Source: an uncultured bacterium (GTDB lineage: Bacteria; Elusimicrobiota; Elusimicrobia; Elusimicrobiales; Elusimicrobiaceae). Taken from it: a DNA stretch of 64,000 nt. The translations under genes were made by a program, and so were the position numbers. A model generated the notes under the pieces. The model searched no databases. It saw only the letters and a program-made list of their open reading frames with translations, and was not told where the DNA came from. Positions 1-9,302 of this stretch are shown one piece after another. The DNA lies in assembly GCA_949298795.1 (NCBI GenBank), contig CASFXV010000003.1, positions 1 to 64,000 on the forward strand, given 5' to 3'. The number at the start of each line of letters is the position of its first letter. Position 1 is the first letter of the stretch.

Positions 1-34
1 AAGCACGCCTATTTTGCTTTTTAATTTTAGACAC
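1..34 (-). CDS. 5' end of an unidentified minus-strand gene
   Basis: The first eleven codons of a gene that leaves the window at its left edge. Reading the minus strand from 34 gives a GTG start and the peptide MSKIKKQNRRA, rich in basic residues. A GGAGGGG ribosome site lies at 39-45, close to the GTG, and a promoter-like pair lies further upstream (65-92). Those two sites are the reason for calling the gene. Too little protein is visible to name it. Confidence 0.45.
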   Translation of the reverse strand, partial: MSKIKKQNRRA

Positions 35-64
35 AATCCCCTCCATTGGTTTTAACTAAAAGCC

Positions 65-92
65 ACTGTATCAAAAAAAAAAAACAAGTCAA
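65..92 (-). promoter_or_regulatory. Promoter of the left-edge minus-strand gene
   Basis: TTGACT (92-87) and TACAGT (70-65) on the minus strand are separated by 16 bases containing a long T run. Predicted transcription start is near 58, leaving a short leader with the GGAGGGG site. Inferred from the match to the sigma-70 consensus. Confidence 0.45.
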
Positions 93-213
93 GCGGTATT
101 AAAAAGGAAATAAAAAAGCAACCGCCTTTATTAAAAAACGGCAAAAAAATCAAGCTTTAGACGGAAACTATAAAAAATCATTTTTGGCGTTTTTTGGCCC
201 GCCCTCGGCAAAA

Positions 214-240
214 TTGACAAAGGTTCAAATTTGATAAAAT
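214..240 (+). promoter_or_regulatory. Possible promoter of the ftsA-like gene
   Basis: A perfect TTGACA at 214-219 is followed after 15 bases by TAAAAT at 235-240. The spacing is short, so the assignment is tentative. A TATACT at 245-250 is the other -10 candidate, but it sits 25 bases from the TTGACA. Confidence 0.35.
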
Positions 241-266
241 GAAGTATACTTTTGGTAGGAGTTTGC

Positions 267-1415
267 ATGAACCGCAATATACTGGCACTGGATTTTGGAA
301 GCGGCAAAATAACCGCCGTTCTAAGCGCGTATGATGATGAAACCGGCACCCTGCGCGTGCGCCGCACGCTTACGCAGCCGTGCAAGGCCGTCAATGCGTG
401 CGTGGTGCTGGATTTGCAGGAAACCCAAAACGCGTTAAACAAAATCTTTGCCGATATTTCGGAATATGTATCCTTTAATCCTTCGGTGATTGTGGGGCTT
501 AGGGGCAGTTTTTTAAGTTTTAAACGCGCCAGCGGTTTTAAAAATACAGACGGGCGCAACCGCATAATTACCACGCGTGACATTGCCGACGCGGTAAATA
601 ACTCCGTCCCCCGCAACCTAAGCGACACGCTGGAAGTGGTGGACGTCCTTCCCCAAACCTATACCATAGACGGGCAAACCGGCATTAAAAACCCGCGCGG
701 CATGGAGGGGTTTGGGCTGGAAGTGGAAACGTTTATTTCCTACGCTTTAATTACCCAATTAAACAATTTAAACCACGCTTTATGCGCTTGCGAATGTCCG
801 GACTATACCGTCCTGCCCAGCAGCGTCTGCCTGGGGCAAACCCTGCTTAGGGAAGAAGAAAAAAACAACAATACTTTATTTTTGGATATCGGCGGGGAGA
901 ATTCCTCCGCTCTGCTCTACCACAAAGGAACCATTTTGGAAGGGTGGGAGCTTCCCATCGGGGCCGAAATGATTGTGCAGGAAGTGGCCGATGTGCTGCA
1001 AAATGATTTGGGTGCCACCCGCGCCACACTTACCCGCTACGAATACGGCGATGACGAGGTAATAGACGACGTATTGGACGAAGCCTCCAAAAAAATGCTG
1101 CGCGCCATTAAAAAAGAGCTGTTGCAGTCCATGTTGTTTGTAAAATATCCGCCTGTGTGGGCCGTGCTTAGCGGGGGAGGAAGCTCTTTAAGCGTGCGGG
1201 ACGCGGCTAAAAATATCTTCAGCCTGCGCAAGGCGCGTCTAGCCGTTTACGACGATTTAATTTCCGACGCGCCAGACGCCGACAACCCCCTCTATTCTTC
1301 CGCCATCGCATTGACGCTTCACTCTCTGGAGCGTGACGCCCAGTCCCCCCTGCCCGTACGCCAGAAAGAAGAAGGTTTCTTGGGCGGATTGCTGGCTAAA
1401 CTGGGCTTAAATTAA
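267..1415 (+). CDS. FtsA-like actin-fold cell division protein
   Basis: A 382-residue actin-fold ATPase of the FtsA type, the family that tethers the FtsZ ring to the membrane. The start is the ATG at 267, preceded by TAGGAG (256-261); an in-frame TTG at 252 lies before that ribosome site and is less likely. Visible family marks are the N-terminal ALDFGSGK phosphate loop, an SHS2-type segment (around 125-160, with VLPQTYTIDGQTGIKNP), a second phosphate loop FLDIGGENSSALLY, and a short hydrophobic C-terminal GFLGGLLAKLGLN resembling the membrane-targeting helix. No ftsZ, ftsQ or mur gene is adjacent, so it could be either the sole FtsA or a paralogue such as a PilM-like protein; the SHS2 segment favours FtsA. 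Confidence 0.8.
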   Translation: MNRNILALDFGSGKITAVLSAYDDETGTLRVRRTLTQPCKAVNACVVLDLQETQNALNKIFADISEYVSFNPSVIVGLRGSFLSFKRASGFKNTDGRNRIITTRDIADAVNNSVPRNLSDTLEVVDVLPQTYTIDGQTGIKNPRGMEGFGLEVETFISYALITQLNNLNHALCACECPDYTVLPSSVCLGQTLLREEEKNNNTLFLDIGGENSSALLYHKGTILEGWELPIGAEMIVQEVADVLQNDLGATRATLTRYEYGDDEVIDDVLDEASKKMLRAIKKELLQSMLFVKYPPVWAVLSGGGSSLSVRDAAKNIFSLRKARLAVYDDLISDAPDADNPLYSSAIALTLHSLERDAQSPLPVRQKEEGFLGGLLAKLGLN

Positions 1416-1433
1416 TTTTATTTCAATACGATA

Positions 1434-1463
1434 AAAACCCCGGGCTGGAAACCGGGGTTTTTT
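1434..1463 (+). terminator. Rho-independent terminator after the ftsA-like gene
   Basis: AAAACCCCGG (1434-1443) pairs with CCGGGGTTTT (1452-1461), and the T run continues to 1463. A smaller GC hairpin follows at 1476-1492. Confidence 0.9.
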
Positions 1464-1501
1464 ATTCATAAATATCCCCGGCAAACCCGGGGCTTTATAT
1501 A

Positions 1502-1532
1502 CAAAAACACCCCCATGCACATGGGGGTGTTT
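1502..1532 (-). terminator. Terminator of lpxK
   Basis: A perfect inverted repeat, AAACACCCCCATG (1505-1517) against CATGGGGGTGTTT (1520-1532), followed on the minus strand by a T run (1507-1503). It lies 15 bases past the lpxK stop codon. Confidence 0.9.
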
Positions 1533-1546
1533 ACGCACAAACAAAA

Positions 1547-2644
1547 CTATTTGCGTTTGGAAAATTTAGGATACAGCACCTGGGTAAATTTATCCATTTG
1601 CTCTTCCCCGCCGCGTATTTTTAAATTGACGGATAAAACATATACGTCTTTTGTTAAAATCTCGCGCCAGTTGTCGGGGAATTTTACAAAATCCTTAAAC
1701 GTGGTAATAAGCGGAAGGGAACCGCGGGTTTCCTCAAACGTGCGCAAGTGCTCCGGCGTGTAGAACTGATGATCCGGAAAGCGCCAGCGCTGCTTAAGCG
1801 TAAGACCCAGGTTTTCAAGGGTTTTTTCAAACGTTTCCGGGTGCCCCAACGCGCAGAAGCAGGCGGCCTCTCCCTGCACGTCTTTCAAGTCTACCTTGCG
1901 CCCTTTGCAAACGTCAATATAATATTCGGGTTTGTGTTCGCTTTCCAAAATTTCCACTTCGTCGTTATATTCGCGGATTTTGTCTTTAATGTCTTCCAGT
2001 TCGCGCGGGGTGGCCTGGTCACAATGGGTCAACACCACTAGGGCGGCGCGCTGCAAAGCCGTCAGGGGTTCGCGCAAGTTGCCGTAGGGCAACAGTTCCC
2101 CGTTTCCAAAAGGGTTTTTGGCGTCCACCAGCACGATGTTGGCGTCCCGTTTTAAGCGGTGGTGTTGAAAACCGTCGTCCAACAAAATAATTTGGCTTTT
2201 AAAGCGGCGCAGGGCTTCGGTGGCGGCCTCGGCCCGGTCCGGCGAGATGACCACCGGCACTTTATACTGGCTAAGCACGCGGCTCATCATAAAAGGTTCG
2301 TCCCCGGCGCTTCTCCAGTCCGCGTCCGGGTTATCAAACAGTACTACCACTTCTTTGCTTTTTTGCTGGCGTTTATACCCGCGGGAAACAATAGCCACCC
2401 GCAGCCCCTCTTTGGCCAGAGCGGTGGCCGCCAACAAAACCGCCGTGGTTTTGCCGGTGCCCCCTGCCGTAATATTGCCAATACACACCACACGGGAATT
2501 TACGCTTCTGACCGTTTTCCACCCGTTTTGGTAAGCAAAACGGTTCAGCCAGCCGGCGGCGCCGTATAATTTGCTGGCCCCCAATAAAAGCCACCGGCCG
2601 GGCGCGGAATTTTGCAGCTTCGTTCTTACTTCTTGCAAGTCCAT
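1547..2644 (-). CDS. lpxK: Tetraacyldisaccharide 4'-kinase
   Basis: Phosphorylates the 4' position of the tetraacyl-disaccharide 1-phosphate precursor, giving lipid IVA, at the cytoplasmic face of the inner membrane. The 365-residue length is normal for the family. A P-loop GNITAGGTGKTT spans residues 56-67, and the family motif DDGFQHHRLKRD is present near residue 160. The N-terminal segment before the P-loop is amphipathic, as in other LpxK proteins. A modest AAGAGG precedes the ATG. The gene is transcribed away from the lpxL-like acyltransferase across a 102-base gap, so lipid A genes flank a shared divergent control region. The call rests on strong motif matches. Confidence 0.95.
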   Translation of the reverse strand: MDLQEVRTKLQNSAPGRWLLLGASKLYGAAGWLNRFAYQNGWKTVRSVNSRVVCIGNITAGGTGKTTAVLLAATALAKEGLRVAIVSRGYKRQQKSKEVVVLFDNPDADWRSAGDEPFMMSRVLSQYKVPVVISPDRAEAATEALRRFKSQIILLDDGFQHHRLKRDANIVLVDAKNPFGNGELLPYGNLREPLTALQRAALVVLTHCDQATPRELEDIKDKIREYNDEVEILESEHKPEYYIDVCKGRKVDLKDVQGEAACFCALGHPETFEKTLENLGLTLKQRWRFPDHQFYTPEHLRTFEETRGSLPLITTFKDFVKFPDNWREILTKDVYVLSVNLKIRGGEEQMDKFTQVLYPKFSKRK

Positions 2645-2735
2645 AAAAAACCTCTTTTTTAAAATCTGGCGGTCATTTTATTTTAGCATTTATGCGGCCT
2701 TTCTTTCTTACAATACACTCCCTATAGAAAATTGT

Positions 2736-2741
2736 TATAAT
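2736..2741 (+). promoter_or_regulatory. -10 box of the lpxL-like gene, unusually close to the start codon
   Basis: A perfect TATAAT ends five bases before the ATG at 2747. Transcription would begin at about the start codon, so the mRNA may be leaderless. No good -35 is seen at 17-18 bases, and no ribosome site precedes the ATG. Confidence 0.5.
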
Positions 2742-2746
2742 AAGAT

Positions 2747-3679
2747 ATGCGTTTTCAAAAAACTCCTTCTCATTATATTCAATATTTGGGCCTAAAAACC
2801 GTTTGTTTTGGCTTAAGGCTGCTTCCTTATTCCTGGGCCGTGGCGGCCGGACGGTTTGCCACGGGTTCCGTACGTTTTGTAATGCCCAAACGCTTTAAGC
2901 GCACCATGTATGACATACAGCGCGCTTTTCCGGATAAATCCCCTAAAGAAGTGTATGAAATTGCCTTGGAATCTTGGCGCAACATGGGGGCTATTTTATC
3001 GGAATTTATCCACTTAACCGCCATGAAACCGCAAAAGTTTAAACAATATGTAGACATCATCGGCGCGGAAAAAATGCTGGACGCCCAAACTAAAAAAACC
3101 GGCGGCATCATACACATCGGCCATTTTACCAATTGGGAGGCCTTTGGCCTGGCAGGCGCCGTTTGGGGCGTGGACAAAGCCGTACTGGCCCAACGGGTAG
3201 ACAACCCGTATGTGGACGAAGAAACCAACCGTCTGCGCAATATATTCACCGGCCGAACTTTTTACAGCAACCATGAAGACAAACCTTTCTTTGCCTCCAT
3301 GCGCTGGCTTAAAAAAGGCAAACTGTTAGGGATTTTGATTGACCAAAACGCCACCGCCAGCGAAGTATGGGTGCGCTTTATGGGGCGTGTGGCGGCGTTC
3401 TCCCCCATTACCGCTTTGTTGGCTATCAAAATGCAGGTGCCGGTGTTTCCGGTACAAGTGGTACGCAAAATGGGAAAAATTGTGTGTATTGTGCATGACC
3501 CGCTAATGCCGCCCAAAGAATTTTCCCAGGAAAGTATGCGCCAGTTTACGAAAGTATTGGTAGGCTGCTATGAAGATTGGCTGAAAGAAAACCCCTCTTC
3601 CTGGCTGTGGGCCCACAACCGTTGGAAACGCGAAGCGGAAGGGGAGCGTTATTTGCAGGAACATCCCGATGAAGCCTAA
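2747..3679 (+). CDS. Lipid A biosynthesis acyltransferase (LpxL/HtrB family)
   Basis: Probable late acyltransferase that adds a secondary acyl chain to lipid A at the inner membrane. The 310 residues include the HX4E catalytic motif HFTNWE at 126-131, and the segment LLPYSWAVAAG near residue 30 fits the conserved N-terminal stretch of the family. The family starts just before this region, which supports the ATG at 2747 although it has no ribosome site. The gene opens a cluster with gmhB (11-base overlap), a lipoprotein, hldE kinase and kdsB. Which acyl position it serves (LpxL or LpxM type) cannot be read from the sequence, so no symbol is given. Confidence 0.88.
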   Translation: MRFQKTPSHYIQYLGLKTVCFGLRLLPYSWAVAAGRFATGSVRFVMPKRFKRTMYDIQRAFPDKSPKEVYEIALESWRNMGAILSEFIHLTAMKPQKFKQYVDIIGAEKMLDAQTKKTGGIIHIGHFTNWEAFGLAGAVWGVDKAVLAQRVDNPYVDEETNRLRNIFTGRTFYSNHEDKPFFASMRWLKKGKLLGILIDQNATASEVWVRFMGRVAAFSPITALLAIKMQVPVFPVQVVRKMGKIVCIVHDPLMPPKEFSQESMRQFTKVLVGCYEDWLKENPSSWLWAHNRWKREAEGERYLQEHPDEA

Positions 3680-4226
3680 AATAAAAGCCGTATTTTTTGA
3701 CCGGGACGGCACCCTTATACACGAAAAACCGGGCACTTATTTAAGCGACCCCGCCAAAGTGCGCCCCTATAAAACGGTTTTGCCCGCTTTAAAAAAATTG
3801 CAGAAATTAGGCTTTTCTTTTTTTATTGTATCCAACCAGTCCGGCATTGGGCGCGGCTATTTTACCGCCAAAGAAGTAGACGCCTGCCACGCCCGCCTGC
3901 GCCAGCTGCTTAAACCGGTAACCATTCAAGACATTGTGTACTGCCCCCACGCCCCGCAAGAGGCGTGCGCCTGCCGCAAACCCGGCACCTTGCTGGGCGA
4001 AAAACTAATAAAAAAATACGGGGTGGACGTGGCGCAATCGTATATGGTGGGAGACAAAAAGGCGGACGTTATTTTTGGCCAAACCTTAGGCCTAAAAACC
4101 ATCTTAATGACTACCGCCAACGGCAAACACCATTTAAAAAAATATCCGGATTTAAAACCCAGTAAAATAGCCAATAATATGCTAAACGCGGCTAAATTTA
4201 TAGAAAAGGATTCTTCCCATGCGTAA
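3669..4226 (+). CDS. gmhB: D-glycero-D-manno-heptose 1,7-bisphosphate 7-phosphatase
   Basis: HAD-superfamily phosphatase that removes the 7-phosphate during ADP-heptose synthesis for the lipopolysaccharide inner core. The nucleophile motif is DRDGT, with D11 and D13. The zinc-binding loop typical of GmhB is visible around residues 95-112, with CPHAPQEACACRKPG supplying one His and three Cys. A later GDKKADV matches HAD motif IV. At 185 residues it has normal length. It overlaps the upstream acyltransferase by 11 bases and the downstream lipoprotein by 8, so all three are translationally coupled. Its partner kinase lies two genes downstream. Confidence 0.92.
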   Translation: MKPKIKAVFFDRDGTLIHEKPGTYLSDPAKVRPYKTVLPALKKLQKLGFSFFIVSNQSGIGRGYFTAKEVDACHARLRQLLKPVTIQDIVYCPHAPQEACACRKPGTLLGEKLIKKYGVDVAQSYMVGDKKADVIFGQTLGLKTILMTTANGKHHLKKYPDLKPSKIANNMLNAAKFIEKDSSHA

Positions 4227-5307
4227 ATTAGGACTGCTGACGGTTTTGTTTATGCTGTTAGCGGGCTGCAAAACCACCCCGCAGACAACCGCTCCCGCCA
4301 CGCAAGCCGCTTTGCCGCAAACCCAAACCGCCGCCGGCATGCAACAAGAAACTATCTCCTCCCCAAAGCAAGAAACACCCTCCCAAACGCAACCCCAACC
4401 CAGCGCCGAAGAAACTGCCCCCCAGCCCAAACAAGAAACTTTGCCGGCAGACGCTAACATACAAAAAAATCCGGCAGCCGCCCAAACACAAGAAAACCCG
4501 CCCGAACCCAAAGTACTGCCCAAAGACACCCCTGTTTTTGAAGATGAAGATTTAATAGATACCAAAGGCCGCCTGTTAAACCCGTACGCCTATCTAACGC
4601 CAGACGCTTCCGCCCGCACCGGCGCCCCGTGGGACGGAGAACAATTAAAATATGGCATTTACTATACGTTTATTAAAGCGGGCACGGCTTATATACGCAA
4701 CCGCGGGGTGGTGGATATAGACGGGCGTTTGGCCTATTTAATACAAACCACGGCATTTTCCGCCACGGTGATTGACGCGTTCTTTAAAGTGCGTGACATC
4801 AACCAATCCTGGATAGACACCCAAACATTTTATTCCTTGGGCTATGGGCAAAGCGTGCGGGAAGGCAGCTATAAGCGCGACGAGTGGGTAAACTTTGCCC
4901 CGCAGGAAAACCGCTACTACGGCCAAATACAAAAAAAAGACCCCGCCCCCCGGGAAATAAACGGGGAACTGACCGCACCCGTGGCGGACTTTTTATCCGC
5001 CCTATACTTTGTACGCGCACAAAAGCTGGAAGTGGGCAAAGACATCGTTTTTGACATTGTCAACCGGGAAAAGCAATACCCGCTGATTGTAAAAGTGCTT
5101 CGCAAAGAAAAAATAAAAACCCCGGCGGGAAAATTTAACTGCATTGTGGTGGAACCCCAGCTGCGGGGGGAAGGCATTTTTGTAAGCAAAGGCAAAAGCC
5201 TGGCCGTTTGGCTGACGGATGACGAATACCGCATGCCCGTTAAAATGAAAACGGAAGTTTTTATAGGCAGCGTATCGGCCACTTTATTGGAATATAAAAG
5301 GCTGTAA
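4219..5307 (+). CDS. DUF3108-family lipoprotein with a long Gln/Pro-rich linker
   Basis: A 362-residue predicted lipoprotein. The N-terminus MRKLGLLTVLFMLLAGC has a clear lipobox (LLAGC), so Cys17 should be lipidated. Residues 18 to about 105 form a low-complexity linker dominated by Gln, Pro, Thr and Ala. The rest matches the DUF3108 pattern, with the block YGIYYTFIKAGTAYI near residue 145. DUF3108 proteins are exported and of unknown biochemical role. Its ATG overlaps the gmhB stop, and it sits between heptose genes, so an outer-membrane or lipopolysaccharide-linked job is plausible but only inferred. Confidence 0.8.
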   Translation: MRKLGLLTVLFMLLAGCKTTPQTTAPATQAALPQTQTAAGMQQETISSPKQETPSQTQPQPSAEETAPQPKQETLPADANIQKNPAAAQTQENPPEPKVLPKDTPVFEDEDLIDTKGRLLNPYAYLTPDASARTGAPWDGEQLKYGIYYTFIKAGTAYIRNRGVVDIDGRLAYLIQTTAFSATVIDAFFKVRDINQSWIDTQTFYSLGYGQSVREGSYKRDEWVNFAPQENRYYGQIQKKDPAPREINGELTAPVADFLSALYFVRAQKLEVGKDIVFDIVNREKQYPLIVKVLRKEKIKTPAGKFNCIVVEPQLRGEGIFVSKGKSLAVWLTDDEYRMPVKMKTEVFIGSVSATLLEYKRL

Positions 5308-5331
5308 ACGCGCCAGTAAATATTTTATAAT
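5302..5331 (+). promoter_or_regulatory. Promoter of the hldE-kdsB unit
   Basis: A perfect TATAAT at 5326-5331, with a weak CTGTAA at 5302-5307 (18-base spacing), overlaps the end of the lipoprotein gene. The AAAGGAGAGG ribosome site follows at 5341-5350. Confidence 0.5.
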
Positions 5332-5354
5332 GGGATATAACAAAGGAGAGGTTT

Positions 5355-6344
5355 ATGACCACCGTACCTACCAAAAGATTAAAAGAGATTTTGCATTCAT
5401 TTAAAAACCAGCCGGTTATCGTCGTGGGCGATATTATGTTGGATCATTTTATTAAAGGGGACGTTACCCGCATTTCGCCCGAAGCCCCCGTACCGGTAGT
5501 AGCCGTAAAAAAAGAATTTTTTGTAGCCGGCGGGGCGGGAAACGTGGCCGTCAATTTATCCGCCATGGGGGCCAAACCTATTTTGGTTTCCGTAGTGGGG
5601 GACGACCTGGGCGGAGAAATGTTAAAAGGCTTCCTGCGCGATAAAAACGTAGACCTGCGCGGCGTGGCGGAAGACCCCAACCGCCCCACCACCCAAAAAG
5701 TACGCGTGATGGCGGAACAACAGCAAATTGTTCGCTTTGACCGGGAAAGCAAAAAAACAGTGGACTCCGGCGTAGGCAACCAATGCATGGAGAGTTTTAA
5801 AGCCGCGCTAAAAACCGCCAAAGGGGTTATTCTGTCAGACTACGGCAAAGGCATGCTGAGCGATCATAATATTCAAGACATCATCTCCATGTGCCGGGAG
5901 AAAAAAATCCCTGTTTGCGTAGACCCCAAAATAGACAATTTTAAAAAATACAAACACATTACCTGCATGACCCCCAACACCAAAGAAGCCTGGGAAGGGG
6001 CCGGGGAATCCCCCCGCAGCGGCGAGGAAGCCATTACCGAACTGGGCAATAAAATTTTAAAAATGCTGGATGCCGATTCCATCCTAATCACCCGCAGTGC
6101 AGACGGCATGAGCCTGTTTGAAAAAGGCAGCCAAACCCCCGTTACGGTAAAAGCCACCGCACGGGAAGTGTTTGATGTCACCGGCGCGGGAGATACGGTC
6201 ATATCCGTGCTTACCCTGGCCTTGGCGGCCGGGGCCAGCCTGCAGGAAGCGGCCGTCCTTTCCAACTATGCGGCAGGGATTGTGGTGGGTAAATCCGGCA
6301 CGGCCACGGCCACTGTGGAAGAAATTGAAGGAGTTTTGCCGTGA
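5355..6344 (+). CDS. hldE: D-glycero-beta-D-manno-heptose-7-phosphate kinase (kinase half of HldE only)
   Basis: A PfkB-family sugar kinase that phosphorylates heptose 7-phosphate at position 1, giving the substrate of GmhB. The N-terminal VGDIMLDHF and GGAGNVAVNLSAMG blocks are diagnostic of the RfaE domain I subfamily. The catalytic loop DVTGAGDTV places the general base at about D280. The 329 residues stop at the end of the kinase domain: the adenylyltransferase half found in bifunctional HldE is absent, so a separate RfaE domain II gene should exist outside the window. Its start is supported by AAAGGAGAGG. It overlaps kdsB by four bases. Confidence 0.93.
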   Translation: MTTVPTKRLKEILHSFKNQPVIVVGDIMLDHFIKGDVTRISPEAPVPVVAVKKEFFVAGGAGNVAVNLSAMGAKPILVSVVGDDLGGEMLKGFLRDKNVDLRGVAEDPNRPTTQKVRVMAEQQQIVRFDRESKKTVDSGVGNQCMESFKAALKTAKGVILSDYGKGMLSDHNIQDIISMCREKKIPVCVDPKIDNFKKYKHITCMTPNTKEAWEGAGESPRSGEEAITELGNKILKMLDADSILITRSADGMSLFEKGSQTPVTVKATAREVFDVTGAGDTVISVLTLALAAGASLQEAAVLSNYAAGIVVGKSGTATATVEEIEGVLP

Positions 6345-7078
6345 GCGACGTTTTAATAGCCGTACCCGCGCGGTACGGTTCCTCCCGCTTGCCGGGAAAA
6401 ATTTTAAAAAAGCTGGCGGGCAAGCCGGTTATCCAGCATGTGTATGAACAATGCTTAAAAGCCGGTGTGGGAGACGTGCTGATAGCTACGGAATCCCCGT
6501 TGGTGGTGGAAGCCTGCGCCCAGTTTGGCGCAAAAGCCATTTTAACCAGCGAGGCCTGCCAAAGCGGTACGGACCGTATTTACGAGGCCGCCCAAGGCCG
6601 TACGGAAAAATACATCATTAACGTACAGGGGGACGAGCCTTTTATCTCCCCCTCCACCATTACCAAAATGGCGGACATTTTAAAGAGTGACCCGGCCTGC
6701 GATATCGCCACCGCGGTGATTGCCACGCTGGACGACCAGATTATAGACAACCCCAACTGCGTAAAAGCGGTGCTTACGCCGGAAATGAAAGCGCTGTATT
6801 TTTCCCGCTCGCGCATTCCGTACAAACGCCAGCCGGACGAAGCCGCCCAAAAAGCTCCTTATTGGAAGCATTGCGGCATTTACGGCTACAAGCGGGAAGC
6901 GTTGGAAAAATTTGTCCACCTTCCGGTAAGCCCGTTGGAAAAACTGGAAAAGCTGGAACAGCTGCGCGCGCTGGAAGCCGGCATGACGATAAAATGCGCG
7001 CAAATAGAGCCCTCCGGCCCGGCCATAGATACCGAGGCGGACCTGGCGGCGGCCGAAAAATATTTACAAACTAAATAA
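6341..7078 (+). CDS. kdsB: 3-deoxy-manno-octulosonate cytidylyltransferase (CMP-Kdo synthetase)
   Basis: Activates Kdo with CTP, forming CMP-Kdo for transfer to lipid IVA. The 245-residue protein begins at a GTG that overlaps the hldE stop codon. Family motifs are IAVPARYGSSRLPGK at the N-terminus, NVQGDEPFI near residue 90, SRSRIPY near 152, HCGIYGYKR near 175, and IDTEADL near the C-terminus. Length and motif order are standard. It is followed by a GC hairpin and then pyrG, the enzyme that makes its CTP substrate. Confidence 0.96.
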   Translation: MSDVLIAVPARYGSSRLPGKILKKLAGKPVIQHVYEQCLKAGVGDVLIATESPLVVEACAQFGAKAILTSEACQSGTDRIYEAAQGRTEKYIINVQGDEPFISPSTITKMADILKSDPACDIATAVIATLDDQIIDNPNCVKAVLTPEMKALYFSRSRIPYKRQPDEAAQKAPYWKHCGIYGYKREALEKFVHLPVSPLEKLEKLEQLRALEAGMTIKCAQIEPSGPAIDTEADLAAAEKYLQTK

Positions 7079-8725
<1,647 letters not shown>

Positions 8726-8731
8726 CCCCTT

Positions 8732-8758
8732 AAAACCCCGCCAAACGGCGGGGTTTTT
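8732..8758. terminator. Bidirectional terminator after pyrG
   Basis: AAAACCCCGCC (8732-8742) pairs with GGCGGGGTTTT (8747-8757) around AAAC. T runs exist on both strands, so it could also end minus-strand transcription coming from the structured element to its right. Confidence 0.92.
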
Positions 8759-8762
8759 ACAT

Positions 8763-8930
8763 GGGGGGTTTAAGCAGTACGCACAAAGTGTTTTTGGGGC
8801 TGGCTTCCGCAGGCGTTTAAGAAAAAAGCGCCGGCAGAACATATGGTTTTATTTTCCGCCCGTGTCTATACACGGGCCGTATACTCCCCCAATACGGCGA
8901 ATGCGCTTAAACACATTGTGCCTTTTCTTT
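8763..8930. ncRNA. Candidate structured RNA element of unknown class
   Basis: No protein is supported here, but several perfect or near-perfect stems nest together. GCACAAAGTGTTT (8781-8793) pairs with AAACACATTGTGC (8909-8921) with one mismatch and closes the element. Inside lie GCTGGC (8799-8804) with GCCGGC (8830-8835), GCCCGTGT (8858-8865) with ACACGGGC (8870-8877), and CGTAT (8878-8882) with ATACG (8892-8896). The loop of the last hairpin carries CCCCCA, complementary to TTGGGG at 8794-8799, which would make a pseudoknot. GTTTAAGC (8768-8775) can instead pair with GCTTAAAC (8905-8912), an alternative to the closing stem. I do not recognise the class or the strand; the plus copy ends in a T-rich tract, the minus copy in the pyrG terminator. 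Confidence 0.4.
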
Positions 8931-9125
8931 GTTGTCTAGTTGTCTCTAAATTCCCTTTCCTTTACATCTTGCCACGTGGAAAAAGTCCTACCCCGTCCGC
9001 ACCGCAAATAACCATAAGCAAGCCCTTTTTATGGCTTAAATAGAAGCAATAAAAAGACAATAACCCTAAAAAACCGCTATTACAAAAAACCAGGCTATTT
9101 AAGGAGGAAGGCGGCGCATTCGGCA
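8931..9125. other. Intergenic stretch with nothing recognised
   Basis: About 195 bases between the structured element and the tig terminator. It has no supported reading frame. A short CCACGTGG palindrome at 8972-8979 is the only visible symmetry. Confidence 0.5.
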
Positions 9126-9160
9126 TAAAAACACCGGGGAAAGCGGTTCGCTTTCCCCGG
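9126..9160 (-). terminator. Distal terminator of tig
   Basis: CCGGGGAAAGCG (9134-9145) pairs perfectly with CGCTTTCCCCGG (9149-9160). On the minus strand it is followed by TGTTTTTATG. It lies about 140 bases past the tig stop, giving the transcript a long 3' region. Confidence 0.85.
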
Positions 9161-9302
9161 CTGAGGTAAACTAATCGCCTTGGGATAACCCAAAACGACG
9201 GTACTGCAAATTGTTGTTTTCCCTATATTTTATTAAGGGAACAGATGCCGCGGCCCCGCTTTTAACACCCTGCGGGGCCAAGGGCATACAATTAAACTTG
9301 TC
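9161..9302 (-). other. Structured 3' untranslated region of tig
   Basis: Between the tig stop and its terminator lie three further hairpins: GGCCCCGC (9252-9259) with GCGGGGCC (9272-9279), extended by outer ATGCC/GGCAT arms at 9245-9249 and 9283-9287; TTCCCT (9219-9224) with AGGGAA (9236-9241); and TTGGG (9180-9184) with CCCAA (9189-9193). With the terminator this makes four stems in about 175 bases, a possible 3'-derived small RNA. Confidence 0.45.

Noticed and set aside
245-250. TATACT as the -10 of the ftsA-like gene
   Set aside because: It is 25 bases from the perfect TTGACA and would place the start inside the ribosome site; TAAAAT at 235-240 is a slightly better though still poor choice.
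8763-9302. tmRNA, RNase P RNA, SRP RNA or 6S RNA in the pyrG-tig gap
   Set aside because: I looked for the tRNA-like ends and tag frame of tmRNA, the conserved GAGGAAAGTCC and AGA blocks of RNase P RNA, and the GGAA-loop of SRP RNA. None is present, so no known class is claimed.
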